Positions 11,301-23,300 of a stretch of DNA of 64,000 bases are shown here, piece after piece. The notes beneath the pieces were generated by a model. It was not told where the DNA came from. It saw only the letters and a list, made by a program, of their open reading frames with translations, and ran no database searches. Origin of the DNA: Notospermus geniculatus. Taxonomy: Eukaryota > Nemertea > Pilidiophora > Heteronemertea > Lineidae. Every line of letters starts with the position of its first letter. Position 1 is the stretch's first letter. Location of the stretch: NCBI GenBank assembly GCA_002633025.1, contig NMRB01000791.1, positions 110,303-174,302 on the forward strand. Direction: 5' to 3'. The position numbers and the translations under genes are program-made.

Positions 11301-14300
11301 CTTCATCGTCATCAATACTTCTTCCAAGTAGTTGTTCTGTTGATTCACTACGGTGACAAATTGTGGCAAAATCTGACAAAAATTCACCTGCAAATGGAGA
11401 AATAGATTCAAGAATACCCACCAGATCTGAGAAAGATCTACTCCAAATGGTGAAAACTATTGCATAGATTAGTGAATACATGTACCAACCAAATCTGACA
11501 AATATTTATTCCGAGGTTTCCGTCCTTGCTGAGCTCACCTTAGGACACCTGCATTACCTTTTGACAGATGCACCACCCCAGTCAAACTCCCCACCTGACA
11601 CTGTACCGCCCCAGTCAAACTCCCCACCTGACAATGTACCGCCCCAGTCAAACTGCCCGCCTGACACTGTCTTCAGAGGGGATCGCACCCAACATGAGGC
11701 CGCGTACTTATCACCAGAATTGAGGGACGCATATCCCGCTCTACACTTTAACTGAAGAAGTGAATGCTTGGACCTTTGAATACCAATCAAATCTAACTTA
11801 CTCAACAGACATTGTGGATCCTCCGTCATTAGCACTCTAACAGACCAGTATGGAGCTTGGACAGGGTCAAGGTCACTGAAAATTCAAAAAACTTTCCAGA
11901 TGAAATGTCGAATTCAAAGATTATTCTTTTATGAGATATGTGGGAAAATCTGACATCTCAGAGGGACAAAGATACCCAACATAGAGCAAAAAAAACGACA
12001 CACAAAATGATAGTAAACATAAAGTCGTCTCTGAATTTGCGAAAATCGGAGACGACTTTATGTTTACTATCAGAGGGACAAGAGGTGGAAGACATTTCAT
12101 TACTTACGTATAGACATCATTGTCAACGATCATGTCTTCTGAGAGTGTCGGCCATGTTGTCGCGAGATGTAATTCGCTGAAATAGACATACTGATGTTTG
12201 AGAAATATGCATGTGTACCAGTAAATATTCTATCTCGTGGTCTATAAAAAGCAATTGCTATTGTTTTTAGTTCATTGCTTTAATGAGCCGAACTGTTTTT
12301 TGGAGTGGGGGACGGCAAAAAATTTATTTTCGGGTTGCTTCAGAAGATTGCCTCAATTTGCAAAGAGAAATGAAAGGATCTGATTTTTTAACAATCTTCA
12401 TTTAAAGGAATTATTTCTTTTCACACTCACCTAACTGGGTCTTCACATGCCCCGAATGGCAGGACACCGAAGTCAGAGAACCCAACTTGGCCCCACGTCT
12501 GGTCAAAATCTGCAGGCAGGAAACACAAATAACTCCTAAATAACAAACTGACCCAGCTCAATTCAAGTTCAAAACTCGACTCGATGCTAATTCATAAAAC
12601 CGAAATTACTAGAGTTCATTCATCGTGGGGTTTGATCTGAACACAACCAAAAAAATTCCGGTTCTCGGAGAGATATTTGATATGCTCCAATAGGCCTACT
12701 GAGCTATTACCGTGATTACTGCATTGGACAATGTTCAGTATTAGAAGCGAATCCGGGGGATGGGGGTGGCCTTTTCAACTTCATACAATGTATATAACTG
12801 CAATATAACTTCAGTACATCTTCCAGCCAAATCCTCATCGCCACCATGGTTTGTCTTGAGCAGACTAGCCAACTGCCTTCAGCAGTGCGCTGATCCCCCC
12901 CCCCCCAATCATTTTTTCCAGGAGGAAACCCTGGACTCCGCAAACATGGCAAATAATGTACCGGTATTGCAAACCCACGCCAGCAGCGGCGTCCTTGGCA
13001 CTAATCTCTGAATAACAATGAAAGGTGTGTTTTCCAATTATCGGTATGATTACAGCAAAATATTGGCGTATTAACCCCATACAAAAAGTAACCGGGATCC
13101 CGCCGGGATCCCAGCTGGGATCCCGCCGGGATCCCACCTGGGATCCCGGTGGGATCCCACCGGGAATTTTAGGCGGGATTTTTGGGCGGGATAAAAGTGG
13201 GATCCCAGTTATAAGACCGGGATCCCGGTGGGATGAGCCCGGGATCCCGGTGGGATGAGACTGGGATCCCGCTGGGATGAGACCGGGATCCCGCTGGGAT
13301 GAGACCGATATCCCGCTGGGACGAGACCGGGATCCCGGTGGATTGAGACTGGGATCCCGGTAGGGTGGGATAGGCCTAGGCCAAATAATTTTTTTTTAAT
13401 CTGCAATTTTGGAGCCTGGGCAGAGTGCATCACATAGGCCTAAATACAGGCTCATATTGTGTAGCATTGTTGAGGAGTTTTGTGTAGGCCTTATTGCAGG
13501 TTTTGAAACATGCTGTATATCAGTAGGGGCCTAATGTACATAGTACATTCACTGTACATTCAGTGTTTGTTATTACGCCTACTTTGTGGGGAAAAATAGC
13601 CTACTTTGGCAAGGTATCTAGGCCTAGGCCTAGCTACATGGCCTATTTGCCATGTAGGTAGACCTAGATACCTGCCAAGGTCTGCCATTTTTCCCAGAAG
13701 GTAGGTCTAATAAAAAACACTGAATGTACAGTGAATGTACACCATTGATATACTGCATGTTTTAAAACCTGCAATTACACAAAACTCCCATGAAAAGAAG
13801 GGCCTAGGCCTATGTCTGCAATACCTACCAATCACAGTCATTCTTCCCTTCCACTTTACAAGGACAGATTCAGGGACAGGCCCCCTAATCAGTTGGAAAT
13901 TGGACAGAAACCCAGAGCTACAATGCAGCAACAGAACTCAAAATTTGAAAATGGAGGGAAAATGAAAACGAGGCTCCTTTGTCCCAAAACCGGGATCCCG
14001 GCGGGATCCCAGTTAGACTGGGATCCCACCGGGATCCCGCTAGTTATACTGGGATCCCGGCGGGATCCCACTTTCACTTGATTACAGCCAACTGGGATCC
14101 CGGCGGGATGTCTGAATCCCACCGGGATATGCATATCCCACCGGGATCCCGGTGGGATCCCGGTTTTATCCCAGTTACTTTTTCTATGGGGAAACTTTAA
14201 AACCACTCCAAGAGGATCTGATCCATTAGTAACGTAAGCTCAATGAGCAAAACTACCACAGTTCAAGGGGTATTCTGAAACTACTTCCCTATCAAATATA

Positions 14301-17300
14301 CACCAATCTGATGACATTCAAACATCTATCGAGTTGATGAAGTGCGCTTTGTTTAGTAACAGGTTTTCCACATCCAAACAAAGATAGTTGAAGGGTGTTG
14401 GCATTGCCAGTGTGGTGATATTAAGGGTATTCATAGTGTGATTTTAAACCATCTCTGGGTTGCTAAATAACAATGAATATCAACTCTCTTTTGACAAATT
14501 AGTCTACTCTTGGACAGATTATGTCCTCTTCTCTTTGATAAATTATGCTTTCTAGTCTTTACCTAGTTTGACGGATTAGTCCTCTACACTTTGAGAGATT
14601 TGGTTCTCTAATTTTTGACAGATTAGGCACTCTACTCTTGGACAGATTAGGTCCTCTACTCTTTAACAGATTAAGTCACACTTTGGCAGATTACATCCTC
14701 TACTCTTTTACAGATTAGGTCCTCTACACTTTGACAGATTAGGTCACACTTTGACAGATTAGGTTCTCTACTCTTTGACAGATTAGGTCCTCTACACTTT
14801 GACAGATTAGGTCACACTTTGGCAGATTACATCCTCTACTCTTTTACAGATTAGGTCCTCTACTTGGGCTCTGGTTTCCCCCTCCATACATTACATTATA
14901 AACTGGCCCAAAATATTAAGGGCCAATATTTCAATTTGCCAAAAAATCGTAATGAAATATTTGACCATATCAGTACAGGCCAATAAGAAACAACACATTT
15001 TTTATATACCGGTAAATAAAATCACAGTACTGTTCCAACCGACTACCGTACACTTATTTTTTACACTTTGAAGTAAAAATAATCAATTTTTGTGTTTGTT
15101 GTATTGCCAACGTAACAACTGATATTTTGAAATGGTATAAAAGTTTATGAGCTGGAAGTCTGCCTCAGTAAACAAGTGCAGAACTATTGCAAACCATTTT
15201 GGTAAAGTTCGATCGAAAACGCAGTTTCAGAACAATGGCCTTTCAACAGGAAGCTACTCAACGCCTGTTTGGTCTATTAAAACTCTGACGTTTTGTTGTA
15301 TAGAGTGCTATGCAAAGCCAAATTAACAGATATTTATAAATAATGCAGAGGGAATGGTAGGCAGAGTGTACCACCTGTGCACGGTTGGTACCACGTGAGG
15401 GTGATGAATTATGTTGGATGTTTTTTGTGTATAAAACAGTGCACGGATTTTGAAAAAATCCAAGACAATTATTTCAGGAGGGACTTATTTTCATAAATAC
15501 AGTACTGGGGCTGTGCCTATCCAAGAGACTCAGTAACTGAGGCTGAGCTATCATCTTACTGCATGGGAGACATACCAACTGAATGACGTCCACTTTTAAG
15601 GCTATTTCACATCAGACATGCAGGTGAAACAAAAGTTTTTATGTTTTTTGTGTATAAAACAGTGCACAGACTTTGAAAATTATTTCAGGAGGGACTTAAT
15701 TTCATGAACACAGTTTAAACTAAAGCTGTGCCAACCTATCTGACTCCGAGGCTGAGCTATCGTCTTACTGTGCGGGAGGCTCGACTGACTGACATCCACT
15801 TTTAAGGCTATTTCACATCAGACATGCAGGTGAAACAAAAGCAACAGGATTCTTCACACAGTGGTAAAACGGTTGCCTACTTCATAATTTATTAAGTCAA
15901 TACGTTAGCGGATAGTTTTAATGCTTTTTTATCGAAACACGAGCCGTACCCATTAAAATCTTGTCACACGTATAACAACGTTTTAAACAGATTTTTAAAA
16001 TATTAATGGAAAACAAAGTGTCTTTCACTTGTTTCAGACACGTGCCTAGCCCGTCGTTGACCGCAAAAGGATTTCATCAAATTCTGGGAGCCTAGGCAGT
16101 TGCGGAGAACCTCGCTGAAAGGGAACCTCCCACATCAGAACAGAAAAGTTTATCGAGATACGTGGACTCTTCTGGAGCAGTTAAATTTTTGGAGCAGAAC
16201 ATTCAGCATGTTCAGGATGAACTAGCTCTGGCGAAAATGACGTTGCTTTCTCCAGCAGTGGATCGTACATTCAAAGATTGATTTTAGTCAAAAATACAGC
16301 GAAGAAGTGCAAATGTTTATTCTTGGTTGCCATGGATATGTTCAGACTATCCTAAAAACAAACATTATCAAGTGTAGGGGCTGAGAGTGAAGCCTTTTAG
16401 AGCTTAACAGTGCATTGTTTCCAAAACGATAGTGAATTCGAATATTTCTGAAGGCCAACTCCACTCCTGGCTGATTTTGAGAGGATACAACAATCATTCT
16501 ACACTTGAACAGCAAAAACGAACTCATCCTAGATACATCGAAAAATTCATGGACCATTTGCAGTCGTGGAAAATTGAAACAATTTTCGTACAACCTCGCT
16601 GAATAGAGGAACTTCTATGACATATACGGAAAGTTTATTGAGGTACATGCACTCTCTAGCAGCAGTATGATTTTTTAACAGAATGTGCTTCAGTCACTTT
16701 TTTTCACAGCAGTGGGTCATACGTTTAAAAATTGATCGATGTCAAAAAATGTGGAAGTGCCAATTTTTTCGACGTCATGGAAACATTCATACTATCCTAA
16801 AAACATACCGCTACCTAGTCTAGGCACTGACACTGAAGCTTGTTTGGGTTGAACCACGTGTTGTTTCCATTCACTAGTGGATTGAAATATTTACAAGGTG
16901 AACTCTTCATGGCCATTTTTGAGAGGGGATAAATAAATCATTCTACACTGAAACAGCACGAACTGACCCTATTCATGGAAAAACCAACCTTTACATTACA
17001 CAGAACTTTTAAAAACCAGGAACATTTCCAAAGCATAATCAGGAACATTTCCAATCAACAGCATAATTCTTAAAAATCAGGAATACTTCCACAGCATACA
17101 TGTGTAATTCTTAACGATCAGGAACATTCCACAGCATATTCTTAATATCAGGAACATTTCCACAGCATAATTCTTTAAGGAACACTTTCACAGCATTTTC
17201 TTAAAAATCAGGGACAATTCCGAAGCATAATTCTTAAAATCAGGAACATTTACACAGCATAATTCTTAAAATCAGGAACATTTCCACAGCATAATTCTTG

Positions 17301-20300
17301 ACAATCAGGAACATTTCCACAGCATAATTCTTGAAAATCAGGAACATCCCACAGCATATATCTTTTTGGATGATCGACAAGGTTTCAGGGGAGGATATCT
17401 GCAACAGCAATCATTTCGTGATTTCATGGAGAACTTACAAGAAGATGTTTAGGATCTTAATCAGCAGATTTTAATTTTAATTTCACGGCAACAAGGTGTC
17501 AGTCACCCTTGGCATAGGCAAAGGGAGTAGGCTACTACAGTTGATAAACATCCGCCAATATGTTTCGAAAAATAGTTTTCAAGAAAACAAAGAAGAAACC
17601 GCCACCTCAACAAGAGAGTTTGCGGGACTTGTACGGGAGAAAGGATGGCACTAGTCGTCGTCAACTCAGAAATGTCCAGAGCTTGCCCCACGTTAGCACC
17701 ATTAATGAAATCAACACTAACACTGCCCCTCGACACAGATCTGCGATTACATCTAGTGATTCGTCGATTTCATCGGGTGAAGATTCGTGGGCTCTGGTTA
17801 CATCAAAAGAGGATACATGTAGATCATTGGACAAAGTAGTTGAAGTTGAAATAGAAGGTAGCGTAAAGCGTCGGCGCAGTGTCTCCCCTGGTAAAAAGCA
17901 ACGAGGACCGGTTGATGAAGGGAGAGAGGGCGTCAGACGGACATCATCTGTCGAATGTCACGACTGGCCAAGCTTTAAAATGGAGAATATGACTATGAGT
18001 CGCAAAGATGAGACACTGAGAGGCAGTAATAAACAGAAGGAAGGCAAGCGTCGTCTTCCACAGCGTGTACCATCATGTCGAGTGGCACCTTTACCGTCAG
18101 AAAGTGAACCGATGCCGGAGTACAGCCACACTGGATTTGAAATTAAGTCTTCTGATAGGCAGTTTTCGGCGATAATTCAAGAGAGAAACTTTGACGATAT
18201 CGAACTGAGTATGATTTGCATTGAAAGTGACGAGCCCGTGAATGATGTTGATGGCCGCCGGATGGTCAGAAGAAACACATCAAATGCATCAACTCTATCG
18301 AAGTACATGGTAAGGAGGAGAGAATCAGGCATTTCCAACAAAACATGTTTCTGGGATCAGAGCCTAAAAAACACGAAACCGATTGAAAGGAAATTGTCAT
18401 CACAAAGACCGCTGTCACGGAGATCATCAATGGAGTCGTTGACAATAGACTCACCGGCAACATCCATGCCAACACTACACACGACATCACTGTGCACGTT
18501 TCCGCCACCCACACCAACGACCTGCAAATCTAGGGTTTGGGAAAACGGATTTCCGAATGCATTGTTTCAGAATTACTTTGAGGCGATTGTGAACAATGAC
18601 GCAGAGCTAGTTGCAGGAATTATCAGCAGCATTCCAGCAGGTAGTATGGAGTGTATTCTGAATGGAAATTTCAATTTTGATTCCCACGCAATGATCAACA
18701 ATGTCAACAGCAAACTAGGAGTGAATCAGTACTTTCTTGTCCCGCAACTGAACGTACATCGGCCTTTAAGTTTAGCGGCTATTTTCAAATCGAAGGATGT
18801 ATTCAACATCCTGATAGATAAAGGGTCAAACCCGTTCATGCCGGATACAAATCATAATAATATCCTCCATATTCTCATCCTTGGGAGTTTCTTTCGGCCA
18901 GAATTTGAGCAGGATTATATTCAAATCTATCGCATGTTGATTGGACGGGTACACCACGATGTTCAACGGAGGTATTTGCTGCATTCAGAAAACCTTGACG
19001 GTCTTCGGCCAATTGAAATGGCTCTGAGATTGAAATGTTTTGGGTTCTTCAGAGAAATCCTTTACACAAGAAGTGTCGACTTCAACATCTCGGGATGCAC
19101 TGGAACGGTTTGCTGCGGTGTTTTCGATACGTCGTCCTACGACGTCAGCACAGAACGCTGGAACCGGTCACCGCTTAATCTCCTCCTAGAGACAACTGAA
19201 GATGAATTCACGACTCTTAAACAGAGTCACATACTGAAGGATCCCGTAATCCGTGCATGGATGGACGCAATTTGGCAGTGCAATCTTCCATACCTTGTCG
19301 CCTGGGCGATCATCTTCCGCCTGTTCTATCTCATTGTCTTCATTGCCTTTGACATAGAGCGTTACAGCTTGTTCATACAGAACGTCCATGTGAACATGAC
19401 AGGGCAGGCTATACCCATCAATGCAAAACTCACACCGGAAAAAAATACAATGCGGGTAGGCTTCACGTTCTTGATGGTAATATCACTCATCAGTCTCGTA
19501 TTTGACATAACTAGTGTCATATACTTTGTCATCTCGCGATTCAAATTACACAAAAGGAATATTCCCCCACGGTGGTGGCAAAGGGGTCACGGCTACACGT
19601 ACAGGATGTGCCTCTTCTTCCGAATTCATTACACAATGTTAGCAATAACTACAGTGGTATACGCTTCTATCGAATTCAACACCGTGACACATACAAACTC
19701 AAGTCTACAGACATTCTGCAGTGTACTTCACATCCTGAAGTACTTCTTCGCTATCGTATCTGCCTCATACTTTCTTGCAGCCGTACCAGTTATCAACATA
19801 TTCGTAATAGGACTTCAGCGCATTATCGTCATGGCGTACATCTTTCTCTTACTTTACGTGCCAGTCTACTTAACATTCCTAGCAATGCTGCATTACGTAC
19901 TGGCATACCATTGCACTATCCAGGCCCGTTCGCACCAGGATTTCAGCACCCAAATGCTTTTTATCCGTGCCAGTGCAAACCAACTCAAACATTGTACTCC
20001 TGCAGGACTAACACTTTCAACTTGCGTGCAGTATCTTTACCTCTTCACAATCAGTGTCCTCCTGATTAACCAACTAGTGACTTACACCCTGACCGACTTT
20101 GCACAATTTGCGAAGAATCGGTCAGTGGTTGAAACACTCGTGCGATTACACATGGCGGTTGTGGTTGAAAACAGGATTGGACGCTACAGGTGTCGTGTGA
20201 GTAAGATTCAACCGATTGATGTTTGTACGTTTTGTCACAATCATCCCCCAAAACATGCACGTGTTGTGGATATGTCTTTGTGATGTTAAGCCTGAACTTT

Positions 20301-23300
20301 TCCCTGGACATGTTGGATGAAAATCGCATTGGAATCTTGTTCCTTACGCTAGCTCCACCATGTCCACCCGTGGGTGCGTTGCAACCGTTTGAAGACGGTG
20401 CCTTGATTATGCCTCCCAGCAGCCGCAAACCACCCAGCCTCAAATAGTAGGGCTGCTAAGCCGACCCATCGTTCATTTTGTGATAAAAACACCAAATTTG
20501 GCACAGATGTAGATTTCACCGTACCTTTTGATTTAAGGACGGGAGCCCCGACGAAATCGCCCCCTGAGAGCCGAAAATGGCGGCCATATTGGAATCCAAG
20601 ATGGCGGCTCTCAGGGGTGATTTCGTCGGGGCTCCCGTCCTGAAATGAAAGGTATTGGTCCAGACTACGTCTATGGCAAATTTGGTGCTTTTATCACAAA
20701 ATGAACGATTTGGCCATTTTTCGGGTCTTAGCTGCCCCCACTAAAAGTGATGCAGTGGCTTTAGTATTAGTAATAGTGCATACCGCGGGATACATGTATT
20801 TTCCAAAACTGAAGACAGGGTAAGAGTAAGAGGTATCTACATGGTGTTCATTTCAAATAAATTTTACAAAAACTAATCTGTGTGGGATTTTTTCTGTAAG
20901 TCTAGTGTACTGGTACTGCATGAAATATGTACCACCTACAGTATTCATGTGCCCTTTTTCATGAACACACCACTGAGGTGACGTGATCATGAAACTGAAA
21001 ACTGTCATCGAGTTATCAATGCGATGCGCTATATTTTTGAAAATTGGGCCACTTAAGTGACAACAATTTCCCAATACTCTTCAAATGGCTGCCAAGATTT
21101 TGCATTTAAATGTACAGACACCATCACAATACACTTTCGGTACTTAACAAGTGGCTTTTATCCCGCATTGTGCAGCGCATTGCACAGCAAGCGCACTTAC
21201 AGTTTTACTGAAGAGCTCTTTCCAGAACATTTTACAATCCTAAAAGCAATTGACTGAGTGTGAGCACCAAAAAGCAGGACTTCATTCTTGCACTTTCAGG
21301 CGCTGGGATTTTTGCATGCAGTTCTTGCGGCAAGACTGTTATGGGAAGAGCTTCTCCAATTTGAAAATGTCATGCACTCAACAAAATCGCCATCTACATG
21401 AAAGATAACAAACTAAACCATGCTAAGAGATTCTAGCTTGCCTAGCATTCATGATAGTAATCAGATTACATGCCAATTACATAGACGGCCATCAGGAGTC
21501 AATTTGTGAAAACGAACGACTCAGGCACTGACAGGGGTCTCTGCCAGAAATTTTTTTGAGGGTACTAATTTCTTCAAAATCAGCAAAAACCCCATAAAAG
21601 AAAATGGCCCTCTTCTGTGCCCTTGAGAGTACTAGCATAGTATCCTTAGTACCCTCTGGTGGAAACACTGGGCAACACACAGCACGAGATACCCTGAGAC
21701 AGGCATGGCGAGTGGTGCACTGATGTCACAACCTTGCACCTACCGACTTCAAATTACATGTGAAAACAATCGGGAAATTGGCAGGCCATAAATGGTTTCA
21801 TCACAACTCACCAGGTGGCTTCTGTGTCCAGGCAAAGGTAGTCCAGTCATTTAAAACATACGTGAACCTGACGGAGACCGACACCGGTGGCAGTGGTGAG
21901 ATTGGGCAAGCCTGACACAAAAGAAGAGAAGATATGAATTCAAACATTCCGAAGCATGGGCTTTTGTGCATTACTGACCATTATAACTTGACCATTACAC
22001 CTGACGGGACTACCAACTGCATGCCGTAGAGTTCTACATGTACTACTAATAGTCAGTCTGGTGTGATAAAGGACATAATTGTGGGTTATGTGGTTTTTCT
22101 AGTCACCATTTTTTTATAAATTATAAGTTTTAGGAAAACAAAAATCTATAACAAAAGGGCAACCGACTGAAAATTAATATTCAGCTGAATGATCTTGAAG
22201 AAGCCAAGTGGACAACTATGTGTTTCCCTCACCAACTTTGTCTTGAAAAGATCCAAGAGGCCATTCAGGTGATAGAACTGTTTCGGAACAAACTTTAGGT
22301 GGACCATCTCAAAGTTTGTACGAATGCCAGGCACCTCACAGTGACCTAAATAATATTTCCTCCATCTGTGATGGACGTGGATGAAGATGGGCACCAAACT
22401 GGAAGAAATAACACAAACACCTAAGTTAAACTCAGCAGGTCCAGTACACCTTGAAATATCAACGGCTATGCTCACTTCACCTTCGGATGTGAGAGAGGGG
22501 CGACCAAAGGCTTTCAGTTTTTAACCCTTTTAGGTTCAAGATGGTTCAAAAAAAGGTCACATTAGGCTTGGTAGTGTATGGACCTTTCACTTGCTAATAA
22601 GCAAGAAGTCAATCTCCAGAATTCACGAATTTTCGACCCCAATCGGGGTCTTTTTCAAGTGGAACTTTACAATCTGAAACTCTAGAAAAGACTGAAAAGA
22701 CTGACCTTTCACTTGAGATTGCAGTTATGTGTACTCACCATCCTGTATTACTGATTGCTATGGCGACAGAACTGAGCAGAATCTTGATCTTGCTTTCTGA
22801 GACAATGGCATCTGACATACCAGCTGGGGCTATGGTGACGAATTCCCGTAAACCGTACCTGCAAGTAACAGAACAAAATACCTGTAGGGCCTAATAGAGT
22901 TCTCGCAAAGCCCCAAAACGCCAACCTGAACGTCTATCCTTTTGTTCGGTGCTCTCTTCGTGGCATCCAACAATGGGTTTGGCGTTTACATTGGCGTTTC
23001 GGGGGCTTTGTGAAAACTCCCTACTGTATCAACTAGCAGGATTCCTTAGGCCTACTGGTTCTTTTCCTCGATCACTGTCAGTGATAAAAAAACTCGACTG
23101 AATCGACCAAAATGCTTACCATCGGCACAAACAGTGCGCTCGTGCAGGGAAGTCATTTTCTGTGTTCATCATATCCTGAAGGCACGGAGGGAGGACCTCT
23201 GGAAAAGACCACATCATGTCTGATAGGTAAAGTGTAAAGCCAGGCGTACATCACACTTCCGACTGGAGACAACTAGTCACCACTGAGCTACCTGGCGACT

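Noticed and set aside
11554-11835. Minus-strand ORF of 93 codons across the 33-bp repeat
   Set aside because: Only its 5' part (11802-11835) is a true RAB3GAP1 exon; a donor at 11801 and the next exon at 11301-11387 show that the repeat is intronic.
13025-14206. Several ORFs with GIPVGSRWDP-type repeats
   Set aside because: They translate the GGGATCCC arrays of the foldback transposon in several frames and both strands.
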